Source of the DNA: Mycobacterium simiae
GTDB taxonomy: Bacteria > Actinomycetota > Actinomycetes > Mycobacteriales > Mycobacteriaceae
Length of the DNA: 64,000 bases
Assembly (NCBI RefSeq): GCF_010727605.1
Contig: NZ_AP022568.1
Coordinates: forward strand, 5,208,001 to 5,272,000
Direction of reading: 5' to 3'
In this document: positions 56,483 through 64,000 of the stretch, piece after piece
How the letters are laid out: every line of letters begins with the position of its first letter
Position numbering within the stretch: position 1 is the stretch's first letter
The notes under the pieces: model-generated
Seen by the model: only the letters and a program-made list of their open reading frames with translations
Database searches by the model: none
Told to the model about the DNA's origin: nothing
Made by a program: the position numbers and the translations under genes

Positions 56483-56641
56483 GGCAGTGAGGCAGAAGGA
56501 AACCTTCGAGGCGACCTGCCACGCCTTGATACTCAACCCGTCTGCATCCCAACGTGGAGAGGATTACGGCAAGAACGAATACGAAGTGGGTTAAAGGAAG
56601 TGGGTTAAGTAAGTCGGCGCTTGGCGTGGTAGGCCTTCAGC

Positions 56642-58240
56642 TCAACTCAGTCCATGTGCGGCTTTCAGGATGTCGCCGAGCCGCTCACCGATGATGACGC
56701 ATGGCGCCATCGTGTTGCCGCTGGTGATGCGCGGCATGATGGACCCGTCAGCGATCCGAAGCCCCTCGATCCCGTGAACTTTTAGGGCTCCGTCGACCAC
56801 CGCCATATCGTCGCGGCCCATCTTCGCCGTGCCCGTCTGGTGCCAGTAGCTGCTGGCCCCGTTTCGAATGAAGGTCTCGAGAGCGTCGCCGGAGAGATCG
56901 CCGGGCATCACTTCCCGGGCGGTGAAAGGGCGCAGCGGCGCCGAATTGCCGATTTCACGGCACAGTTGCACGCTGGCGATTGCGGCGCGCATGTCGTCGC
57001 CGTCGGCCAGCATGTTGGCTTCGATGATCACGGGGTCGGCTGGGTTGGGCCCCGCTACGCGGATGCGACCCCGGCTGCGCGGCCGCAAGATTCCGGCGCA
57101 CATCGTCCATCCATGCGCTGGCAGGCCGAATCTGGCGACATTCTCGGTGCTCGCCATCGGAAACTCCCCGACACAGATCTGTAGATCGGGTTCTTCGGAT
57201 TGGGAGTCGCTGTGCCAGAAGACCGTGACTTCAGCGCCGTTGTTACGCGGCTCGATCGGAGCGGAACACTCCCAGACACAGTCGATCCGAGGGTGATCCT
57301 GGAAGTTTCGGCCCACCCCCGGGAGATGCCCGACCACCGGAATGCCCCATCTTCGCAGCGCGTCAGCATCGCCCAGCCCCGACTGCATCAGCAATTTGGG
57401 TGTGTTGATGGCACCAAGAGATACGACTACTTCTCGGGTCACCGAGACGCGATGGGTCGACCCGGCGTGAGTGAACTCCACACCGGTGGCCCGGTTACCG
57501 CTGAAGGTCAGCCGGCACACCGTGGCGCCGGTGACGACCGTCAGATTCGCCAGGTCCAAACGTGGTTCGACGTAGGAACCGAATATGGATTGGCGGATCC
57601 CGTCACGAATGCGCACGTCGACGATGGATGCACCTCCGGCTCGCTCCATCATTGACCCGTTGTGGCTGTCATAGGTTGGGATCCCGATCGACTGAGCACC
57701 GTCGATGACAGCGTGCGCAATCGGGCTGGCGTCACGGGCGGGCTCGACGAATACTGGGCCTCCTACACCGCGGCGATGGGGGTCCGACGATCCCTGCCAA
57801 TCTTCGATACGACGGTAAATTTCAAGCACACGCTCGTAATTCCAAGCGGCGTCGCCGGCCTCGGCGGCAAAATGGTTCCAGTCGCTCTCATGCCCGCGCG
57901 CCCACACCATCACGTTGATGCTCGACCCGCCGCCGAGAACCTTGCCCATGTTCAAGGCGACTCTGCGCCCGTTGAGATGGACGTTCGGCTCAGAATTGAA
58001 TCCCCAGTCCCGTTCGCTTCCGAGGTTGAGAGGCCATCGGGCCGGGTCGGTGACGGCTGGGTCATCGGCCGTACCGCCTGCCTCCAGCACGAGCACGGTG
58101 GCCCCGGGATCATTGGCGAGCCGCGCGGCGACCACCGATCCTGAAGAACCACAGCCGCAAACGACGAAATCGTATACCGGGGCCACGCTGTTTGCCGTAA
58201 TCCCCTGCAACTTGTTGTCGACCAGCATGCGATCGAGCAT
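56642..58240 (-). CDS. GMC family oxidoreductase (FAD)
   Basis: 532 residues from ATG 58240 (the frame is open further, but the FAD motif begins at about residue 22). VYDFVVCGCGSSGSVVAARL (FAD-binding), MGKVLGGGSSINVMVWARG (GMC signature 1), SLGAINTPKLLMQSGLG (signature 2), and the C-terminal SSYWHQTGTAKMG...LRIADGSIMPRITSGNTMAPCVIIGE with His and Asn of the active site. It oxidises alcohols. Divergent from an araC gene that probably regulates it. Confidence 0.9.
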   Translation of the reverse strand: MLDRMLVDNKLQGITANSVAPVYDFVVCGCGSSGSVVAARLANDPGATVLVLEAGGTADDPAVTDPARWPLNLGSERDWGFNSEPNVHLNGRRVALNMGKVLGGGSSINVMVWARGHESDWNHFAAEAGDAAWNYERVLEIYRRIEDWQGSSDPHRRGVGGPVFVEPARDASPIAHAVIDGAQSIGIPTYDSHNGSMMERAGGASIVDVRIRDGIRQSIFGSYVEPRLDLANLTVVTGATVCRLTFSGNRATGVEFTHAGSTHRVSVTREVVVSLGAINTPKLLMQSGLGDADALRRWGIPVVGHLPGVGRNFQDHPRIDCVWECSAPIEPRNNGAEVTVFWHSDSQSEEPDLQICVGEFPMASTENVARFGLPAHGWTMCAGILRPRSRGRIRVAGPNPADPVIIEANMLADGDDMRAAIASVQLCREIGNSAPLRPFTAREVMPGDLSGDALETFIRNGASSYWHQTGTAKMGRDDMAVVDGALKVHGIEGLRIADGSIMPRITSGNTMAPCVIIGERLGDILKAAHGLS

Positions 58241-58370
58241 CCGCAGAGGTCCCAACGCATGTTTGCGTGTGGGCGCACGGTTCTTGACTCGGCGCGTGCA
58301 TTGCCGGCTTGCACCGCGCGAGCATGAACTTTTGCAGGTGCCGCCTCGTATTGCTGCCGTGGAGACGACG
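58241..58370. promoter_or_regulatory. Divergent promoter region GMC/araC
   Basis: 130 bp between the two start codons; both promoters must lie here or overlap the coding ends. No clear dyad was seen. Confidence 0.35.
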
Positions 58371-59390
58371 ATGTCGGGTGTCCTGGCAAATCCCACCGGG
58401 CGGGACGACTTCGACAAGTTCAGGCATGCGATATCGGATACGTTTGTGCCCCTGGCACTGTCGGTCGCCGGTCGCACTCCCCCTCGGCGGTGGGCGATGA
58501 GATCAGCCAGTCTCGGTGCGGTACAGGTGACTGATGTGGCATTGTCGGACGCGGCTGAGGTCCATCGGACCAATCGTCTCATCAATCAGGGCGCCGATGA
58601 CTATCTGAAAGTCGGTCTTCAGTTGCGCGGCAGCTGTGTGATATCCCAAAACGGTCGGGAAGCGCAGTTGAACCCAGGCGACTACGCCGTCTATGACACG
58701 ACCCAACCCTATCGACTTACCTATCCGGCTGGTTACCAGACCCTGGTGCTGATGTTCCGTCGCGAGCGATTGCGATTGACCTTGTCACAGCTGACCCATG
58801 TGACCGCGCAAGCGCTGCACCGTCACGAAGGGTTGGCAGCATCGGTATCACCGTTCCTGGCCGAACTCGGGAAGCGGTTTCAGATCCGGGGACATCCCGC
58901 GGCGACCCACCTAGCTGACGCCATATTGGAGATGCTGACCGCATCGTTGGCCGAACGGCTCCCGTTCTCCGTCGATGTCGAACCGGGCGGTGGTCGAAGC
59001 GCTCTGCTCATGCGCATCCATGCCTTCATCGAGGAGCGGCTCGGCGACCCGAACCTCGATGTTCCGACTATCGCTGCCGCACATCATATTTCGGTGCGTT
59101 ACCTGCAGGGATTGTTCGCCGCACAGGAGCAGACCGTCAGCGGTTGGCTGCGCAGCCGCCGGATCGATCGGTGCCGTCAAGACTTGGCTGACGTCCGTTT
59201 CGCGAACCAGCCAGTAAGTGAGATAGGCGCACGTTGGGGCTTGCTCAATCCTGCGCACTTCTCGCGTACGTTCAAAGCCGTATTCGGGTGCCCGCCGACG
59301 CAGTACCGCGCTGCGGTGTTGGACGAACTCCGGTCACAGCGCACAAACGGGGTAACAACGGCAGACTACAAAGATGGCGCGCCATCCTGA
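58371..59390 (+). CDS. AraC/XylS family regulator
   Basis: 339 residues from ATG 58371. The N-terminal cupin-like sensor (VGLQLRGSCVISQNGREAQLNPGDYAVYDTTQPYRLTYPAG) is of the AraC_binding_2/FeaR type; the C-terminal double HTH is PTIAAAHHISVRYLQGLFAAQEQTVSGWLRSRRI and QPVSEIGARWGLLNPAHFSRTFKAVFGCPPTQYR. Divergent from GMC, so likely its activator. Confidence 0.9.
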   Translation: MSGVLANPTGRDDFDKFRHAISDTFVPLALSVAGRTPPRRWAMRSASLGAVQVTDVALSDAAEVHRTNRLINQGADDYLKVGLQLRGSCVISQNGREAQLNPGDYAVYDTTQPYRLTYPAGYQTLVLMFRRERLRLTLSQLTHVTAQALHRHEGLAASVSPFLAELGKRFQIRGHPAATHLADAILEMLTASLAERLPFSVDVEPGGGRSALLMRIHAFIEERLGDPNLDVPTIAAAHHISVRYLQGLFAAQEQTVSGWLRSRRIDRCRQDLADVRFANQPVSEIGARWGLLNPAHFSRTFKAVFGCPPTQYRAAVLDELRSQRTNGVTTADYKDGAPS

Positions 59391-59584
59391 CGCTGTTGTG
59401 TCGCGTCACAAAAGGGGGCGTCGCACCAGCAACACCCGAATGATGGGGTCTAACCGATCGAAGTCCGCCGGGTTGGTGGCGTAGATGGGGTGTTCGACGA
59501 GCTGATTGATGCCGCGGGTCTACCGCCGCGGCCTGAACCTCGGGACGAAAGCTGGCACTGGTATGTGTGCGATCATCAATATCC

Positions 59585-60277
59585 CTATGCTCCGGGAACC
59601 GGTGGTATTGGTTCGCTGACGGTTTCCCAGATCTGCTGGTCGCTCATCGAGGCGATCGCCTCGTAGACGCCGTCGGGGTAGTGCATCGCTGGCTTGGTGG
59701 GATCAATAGGAGGTTGGGCAAGCGGCTGTTCGGGACGTTCGAATGTTGACGGGTTTTTCATAGCTGCCAGCTCATTCAGCGAGATATCGCAGAGCTCAAC
59801 AACTTCGGGGTCTACCCACGCGTCGGCGTCAATGTCAGTGCCACAGCACACTTCGAGACTGAGCCCTTCCGGTCCGGCGAAATAGATCGATTTGATGAAG
59901 CCATGGTCGACGGGACCAATGACCTGTACCCCTCGGCTACGGATTCGGTCCCGCAAGGTGAGGACTTCGTCAAGCGAGTCGACGTGAAGAGCGACATGTT
60001 GCATGGCTCCGACCGTCACCGCGCCGCCGGGGTTGCCGGCATGGGTAATTCCCCATTCGATGTCTTTGGGGTTATCCGGGTGCTGGACGAAAGCTACGTA
60101 GGAGTCCGAGGCGAGTTCGACAAATCCGTGATAAGCGCCGTCTACACCGTGCATGTAGTACAGGGCACGCAACGGACAGCCCAATACGTCGCACCAAAAC
60201 TCCAATTGTGACTTCATGTCTCGGGTAGATAGCGCAAGGTGATTGACGCCGCGTGGATGCAGCGCGGTAGTGCTCAT
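59585..60277 (-). CDS. VOC-family extradiol-dioxygenase-like protein
   Basis: 230 residues. First module GVNHLALSTRDMKSQLEFWCDVLGCPL; second MQHVALHVDSLDEVLTLRDRIRSRGV...SIYFAGPEGLSLEVCCG. His at NHLAL and QHVAL and Glu at SLEV are the usual metal ligands. The C-terminal tail (about 70 residues) is extra. It oxidises or isomerises a small aromatic or dicarbonyl substrate. The start overlaps the stop of a collapsed hydrolase gene (ATGA). Confidence 0.83.
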   Translation of the reverse strand: MSTTALHPRGVNHLALSTRDMKSQLEFWCDVLGCPLRALYYMHGVDGAYHGFVELASDSYVAFVQHPDNPKDIEWGITHAGNPGGAVTVGAMQHVALHVDSLDEVLTLRDRIRSRGVQVIGPVDHGFIKSIYFAGPEGLSLEVCCGTDIDADAWVDPEVVELCDISLNELAAMKNPSTFERPEQPLAQPPIDPTKPAMHYPDGVYEAIASMSDQQIWETVSEPIPPVPGA

Positions 60278-60616
60278 GCGGGCTCCTCTGCTCTAACACG
60301 ATTGAAAAGATTGCGCAGGCACCATTTGAGCACGACATCGCTGTAGGCCACGGTATGCGACAACATCAATTGGTGCATCCCCTGCGGATGGACATAGAGT
60401 TCAACCGGCCCATCAGTGGCATCGGCAACTGTCCGCGCCAGATCCGGACCGAACGTGGTATACATCGACACCCTGGGTTGCGTGGTACGCGCACCAGCTG
60501 TCGTAAATGCCTCCGTGTGAAGCGATCCCGTGCTGGATTAGCAGCGCGTGATCCGCGTCTGCACCAGCGAATCTGTAGCTGAACGTCTCGCCGACGACAT
60601 GTGCTTCGCGTTGCAC
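60274..60616 (-). pseudogene. Alpha/beta hydrolase, internally deleted
   Basis: The N-terminal part ADHALLIQHGIASHGGIYDSWCAYHATQGVDVYH (oxyanion region) is followed after a large deletion and frame change by the C-terminal part VELYVHPQGMHQLMLSHTVAYSDVVLKWCLRNLF with the catalytic His. The nucleophile segment is gone. The remaining stop is coupled (ATGA) to the VOC gene. Confidence 0.72.
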
Positions 60617-60666
60617 AACTCTAGCGTCACCTTTTTCTCGCCGCCCGTCAAGAAACAGTTGGCCGG

Positions 60667-61329
60667 ATGTATCGTCGATGCGTGACGACGTCCGCTGTCA
60701 ATTCCATCGAAAAGCGCGGCCGGCCCCGGCTGCGCAGTGATGACGAAATCCTGCGCGCTGCACTAGTGGCGTTTGCCGAACATGGTTACGACCGTATGTC
60801 GCTGCGGAATTTGAACGCCGAGCTTGGACTCAGTCGCGGCACGATCAACCAGCGATTCGGGTCAAAAGAGCAACTGTGGTATTCCGCGGTCGACAACGGT
60901 TTCGAGGCCTTGCTCAAGGACATCAATACGGAACTGCAGTGCTCCCAAACAGCCCCCGACGACCTGGCTCAGCTGCGAGCCTTCATCCGGGCCTTTCTGA
61001 TCGCTTCGGTGCGTCGCCCAGAACTTGTCAGGCTCATGAACCACGAAGGCTTACATGCCAGCAGCCGCCTCGACCACATTGTCGACTCGTTCGTCATGCC
61101 TGCGATGGCAACGCCAATGCAAGCACTGCGGCGCTTGGAAGCCACGGGCCACGCGAAATCAGTACCCGCTCGCATGCTCTTGTTCCTAGTCGCGCATGGA
61201 GCGGCGGCACCGTTCACCCTCCGGCCGCTATCGGATCGGTTCGACGGTGTTGACGGAACTCTCGACCCGATATCACACGTGGAGGCGGTCACTGATGTCG
61301 TCGTCCGCGGCATTGCCGGCAAGGGGTGA
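60667..61329 (+). CDS. TetR family regulator
   Basis: 220 residues. GRPRLRSDDEILRAALVAFAEHGYDRMSLRNLNAELGLSRGTINQRFGSKEQLW is a TetR HTH; the C-domain has LIASVRRPELVRLMNHEGL. Start ATG 60667 or GTG 60682. Divergent from the hydrolase relic and VOC gene, which it may have controlled. Confidence 0.87.
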   Translation: MYRRCVTTSAVNSIEKRGRPRLRSDDEILRAALVAFAEHGYDRMSLRNLNAELGLSRGTINQRFGSKEQLWYSAVDNGFEALLKDINTELQCSQTAPDDLAQLRAFIRAFLIASVRRPELVRLMNHEGLHASSRLDHIVDSFVMPAMATPMQALRRLEATGHAKSVPARMLLFLVAHGAAAPFTLRPLSDRFDGVDGTLDPISHVEAVTDVVVRGIAGKG

Positions 61330-61716
61330 CTCGGCGGATGACGCGGACGGTGGAAAGGACGACGACGACATTCGCTTTCCAACGCTCGGTGGCGCCGCTT
61401 GCAGCGGCGGCAGCCGCGTCTTTGGTCAAGCAGTGCTGTACCTACGGACCGTGCTGCGCGGGAAACACCTCATGTGGCGCCGGGAGTTGGACAGACTCGA
61501 ATTGGGCAGCGATGAGCACCTGCTCGACGCTGGGTGCAGCAACATCCCTGGACGCGCCAGCTCTTTCGCGTGCCGGCGATTTCCCAATCAGTCACCTCGA
61601 GCGGTCGTTCGCGACATGGCATTCGTACCTGTCCGGGTATCGGTCCCAACCGGTCATCGGAACGGCCCGGAATAAAGAGTAATGGGCGCCCCGCCAGAAA
61701 CATGGCGCTGCGGCCG
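61330..61716. other. Gap with a possible methyltransferase trace
   Basis: About 390 bp. A frame near 61440-61530 reads VLRGKHLMWRRELDRLELGSDEHLLDAGC, faintly like a methyltransferase motif I, but the following sequence does not continue. Not called. Confidence 0.25.
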
Positions 61717-62334
61717 CTAGGCGGAGGGATTGATCAGTGCGATGGCGCTGCAAACCGCCTCCTCGGTGACGCTGGCCAGAGGTTGGTCATGTTCGACGGT
61801 GTGCGCCGCCAGTTCTCGAAGGCCACCGACCAACAGCACCGCCCGCGCGTTAGGCACGGGATCGATCCCGATGGCCTTCAATTCGTCGGTGTCGCTCAAG
61901 GTTTGAACTAGTTCGACGAACTGACGCATGGCGGTGCGCTGCAGAGAACGGGCGGAGGGGCCCAGGGCGGGAACGTCGCGGATCCAAGTGAGGGTGAGGT
62001 GGCGACGACGTTCGGCCCAGTCAAACCAAGTCTCCACCGCTTGGCGTACCTGGGTTTGCCACGGTGCGGCCGGGTCGACGGCGGCAGCTACTGCTGCGAG
62101 GTTGGCGTCGTTGGTTTCCGACAGCAGAGCGACGAGACAAGCCTCACGGTCTGAAAACGCCGCGTAAAACTTTGATTTCGAGGTCCGGGCCCGCCGGACG
62201 ACATCGGCAACCATCGTGTTGGCGTAGCCGACCTCGGCGATGGACTCCGCCATCGCCTCCAAAATGCGGCGTCGGTAGAACTCGGAATCTCTGCCAGCGG
62301 GTCGCGTGCGGCCGCGTTCGCCTACAGCTTTCAC
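61717..62334 (-). CDS. TetR family regulator of the P450 locus
   Basis: 205 residues: RRRILEAMAESIAEVGYANTMVADVVRRARTSKSKFYAAFSDREACLVALL is the HTH, followed by a TetR_C domain (WQTQVRQAVETWFDWAERR). Divergent from a CYP138-like P450 across a perfect 19-bp inverted repeat, the obvious binding site. Confidence 0.9.
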   Translation of the reverse strand: MKAVGERGRTRPAGRDSEFYRRRILEAMAESIAEVGYANTMVADVVRRARTSKSKFYAAFSDREACLVALLSETNDANLAAVAAAVDPAAPWQTQVRQAVETWFDWAERRRHLTLTWIRDVPALGPSARSLQRTAMRQFVELVQTLSDTDELKAIGIDPVPNARAVLLVGGLRELAAHTVEHDQPLASVTEEAVCSAIALINPSA

Positions 62335-62384
62335 ACCTATTCCCCTCTGCCAGGTCGATGGTAGGCGCTGCGCGGTCGCACTCT

Positions 62385-62423
62385 GGTACGTCGATGTACT
62401 AGAGTCTAGTACATCGACGTACC
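62385..62423. promoter_or_regulatory. Perfect 19+1+19 bp palindrome, TetR operator
   Basis: Left arm 62385-62403, one G, right arm 62405-62423, fully complementary (GGTACGTCGATGTACTAGA). It ends 13 bp before the P450 ATG, just upstream of its GGGAGG, and 51 bp before the tetR start. Confidence 0.85.
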
Positions 62424-62436
62424 AACGGGAGGATCA

Positions 62437-63765
62437 ATGGCTCTGCTCACCAGCGACCCCGTGCGATTACCGTCCGGTGTAAAGCTGCCGCGAATCATTC
62501 AGGGCGCCGCGATTTTGATCGACCGGCCGGGTGCGCTGGAGTACGCCCGTCGGCGCCACGGCCCGGTGTTCAGTGCCTCGCTTCCATTGTTCGGTGACGC
62601 CGTCGTCCTCAGTGACCCCGTCCTCATCAAGGAATTGTTCACTGCCGGAGAACTGGTGGAAACGTTCACCAACCTCGGCGCCGTCATCGGGCCAGGCTCG
62701 ACCTTCAGCCTCAATGGCGCACCACATCTGGCCCGCCGCAAGTTGCTCATGCCGCCATTGCACGGCAAACGAATGTACCTATACCAGCAGATCATTGAAG
62801 ATGAGGTCGCCCGCGAGCTGTCGACCTGGCCGGTGGCAACGCCGTTCGCGACGCTCCCGTCGATGATGCGGATCACCCTGAATGTGATCCTGCGGGCGGT
62901 GTTTGGCGCCGACGGGCCTGAACTGGCGGCACTGCGAGAGCTGCTTCCGCCGGCGGTGCTGCTCGCGTCCCGGCTCACCGTGCTGCCGGCCGCGCTGCGC
63001 CGCGATGTGGGGCGGTGGAGCCCGTGGGGGCGTTTGGAACGGATGCGGCATGAGTGCGACGAGATCATCGGCGCGCTCATTCAACGCGCCAGGATCGCAC
63101 CTGATCTCGACGAGCGCACCGATGTGCTGGCCATGCTGGTGGCCGCCAGAGATGAGGACGGCCGGCCGATTTCCGACGATCACATCATCGACGAATTGCA
63201 AACGCTGTTAGCCGCCGGGCACGAGACCACCGCGACCACGCTGGCCTGGGCCGTCGAGCGGCTACGCCGCCACCCCGACGTGTTGTCCCGGTTGGTCGAA
63301 GAGGTCGACGCGGGCGGCTCGGATCTCCTGCAGGCCACGGTGTGGGAGGTGCAACGCAGCCGACCGGTGATCCCCTTCGTCCTGCGGGTTACGACGGGCC
63401 GCCTGCGACTGGGCGAATGGGTCCTACCCAAAGGGCACACCGTCATCGCCAGCATCGCCCTGTCGCACAGCTCTATCGCCAACTACACCGATCCGGCGCG
63501 GTTCGACCCTACCCGCTTCCTCAACGACAAGCCCGACACCAGCATGTGGATCCCCTACGGCGGTGGTGTCCGTCGATGCGTCGGTGCGGCCTTCGCTAAC
63601 ACCGAAATGTTGACCACCTTGCGTGAGCTGTTGCGCACCTACACACTCGAAGCCACCTCCGAACCCGACGAAAGGCCTCGATCCCGTGGCATCGCCAACG
63701 CACCCGCGTCCGGTGCCATCGCCGTCGTCCACCGGCGCAACGTCCGGCAGCGCAGTGACTTCTAA
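62437..63765 (+). CDS. Cytochrome P450, CYP138-like
   Basis: 442 residues. Heme loop IPYGGGVRRCVGAAFANTE with the axial Cys, I helix LLAAGHETTATTLAW, ExxR in WEVQRSRP. HGKRMYLYQQIIEDE and FATLPSMMRITLNVILRAVFG are shared with M. tuberculosis CYP138. Start ATG 62437 after GGGAGG. Repressed most likely by the divergent TetR through the palindrome. The substrate is unknown. Confidence 0.9.
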   Translation: MALLTSDPVRLPSGVKLPRIIQGAAILIDRPGALEYARRRHGPVFSASLPLFGDAVVLSDPVLIKELFTAGELVETFTNLGAVIGPGSTFSLNGAPHLARRKLLMPPLHGKRMYLYQQIIEDEVARELSTWPVATPFATLPSMMRITLNVILRAVFGADGPELAALRELLPPAVLLASRLTVLPAALRRDVGRWSPWGRLERMRHECDEIIGALIQRARIAPDLDERTDVLAMLVAARDEDGRPISDDHIIDELQTLLAAGHETTATTLAWAVERLRRHPDVLSRLVEEVDAGGSDLLQATVWEVQRSRPVIPFVLRVTTGRLRLGEWVLPKGHTVIASIALSHSSIANYTDPARFDPTRFLNDKPDTSMWIPYGGGVRRCVGAAFANTEMLTTLRELLRTYTLEATSEPDERPRSRGIANAPASGAIAVVHRRNVRQRSDF

Positions 63766-63823
63766 CGAGCCCAACAACGCGCGAATGCATGTTCGCTGGT
63801 GCGCAGAGTAGGTCGCTACGCCA

Positions 63824-64000
63824 ATGGAGCGTCCCTGGTTCGCTGCACTGGAACCCTCAGTGCCCCAAGTATTTCCGGTTCATTCGGTGCTCCCCGAACG
63901 CGCCCAGGTGCTGGCCACGCAGCTGGGGCCCGGGCCAGCAGGCTGGGCTGTCGAACTGGGCGCACTGATGGCAACCAGCATCACCGCCGCGATTCCGGAG
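63824..64000 (+). CDS. Partial gene, possible regulator N-terminus
   Basis: 59 codons from ATG 63824 (ERPWFAALEPSVPQVFPVHSVLPERAQVLATQLG...ELGALMATSITAAIPE) run off the right edge. The layout loosely recalls the start of PucR-type regulators, but too little is visible to be sure. Confidence 0.4.
   Translation, partial: MERPWFAALEPSVPQVFPVHSVLPERAQVLATQLGPGPAGWAVELGALMATSITAAIPE

Noticed and set aside
56642..58144. Several open frames on the plus strand opposite the GMC gene
   Set aside because: Typical antisense shadows of a high-GC gene; the minus strand has complete GMC signatures.
61330..61682. Possible methyltransferase fragment after the TetR gene
   Set aside because: Only a weak LLDAGC resemblance; following glycine-rich loop and later motifs are absent.

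Overview
The window looks like a slow-growing Mycobacterium or close relative. It is GC-rich, dense in TetR regulators and P450s, and carries a PstS-PknD pair laid out as in M. tuberculosis, a CYP138-like P450, haloalkane dehalogenases, F420/FMN split-barrel proteins and several toxin-antitoxin modules. Roughly a third of the identifiable loci in 26-48 kb are decayed, so this is accessory, rearranging DNA. All identifications come from reading translations against remembered family motifs; no database search was run.

Layout. (1) 0.0-2.2 kb, minus strand: tetR, an amidohydrolase and a partial APH-type kinase, in operon order. (2) 3.0-8.7 kb, plus strand: a class II DAHP synthase homologue that has lost its metal site, a type II thioesterase, and a one-polypeptide ECF transporter (S-A-A'-T). 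(3) 9.1-13.1 kb: methyltransferase, haloalkane dehalogenase, SDR and tetR, tied together by three copies of a TGTAC-N6-GTACA operator. (4) 13.3-24.5 kb: a decayed Phd/VapC module, then one 10.5-kb gene for a mosaic protein of about 3,500 residues. It has a WXG100/CpnT-like N-terminus, a papain-like deamidase-type domain, a clostridial-toxin-type glycosyltransferase, an OmpA-like module, an ADP-ribosyltransferase remnant, three transposase-type beta-barrel repeats, a SET-like methyltransferase domain beside a basic NLS-like patch, and proline-rich repeats. This is the most remarkable object in the window. (5) 24.7-26.1 kb: marR and an SDR bracketed by two matching operators.

(6) 26.2-47.4 kb: a gene graveyard between two near-identical inverted 339-bp copies of a small secreted-protein gene. 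It holds an intact Xre-RES toxin-antitoxin pair, remnants of IS3, integrase, GMC, AraC, threonine aldolase, Nudix, VapC, FAD monooxygenase and HNH genes, two paralogous haloalkane dehalogenase loci (one keeping only the last codons of its split-barrel partner), and live tetR, marR, SDR, SRPBCC, lipoprotein and sterol-desaturase genes. (7) 47.9-51.2 kb: pstS and a pknD whose catalytic motifs are altered. (8) 51.6-64 kb: two P450s, a zeta-toxin module, a divergent araC/GMC locus, a VOC enzyme behind a collapsed hydrolase, and two tetR genes. One tetR faces a P450 across a perfect 19+1+19 bp palindrome.

Functional reading: most intact metabolic genes (HLD, SDR, P450, GMC, VOC, amidohydrolase) are small catabolic units, each with its own one-component regulator. 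The giant gene looks like a type VII-secreted multi-domain effector aimed at a eukaryotic host, because its catalytic modules are host-modifying types and no immunity gene follows it. That last point is inference.
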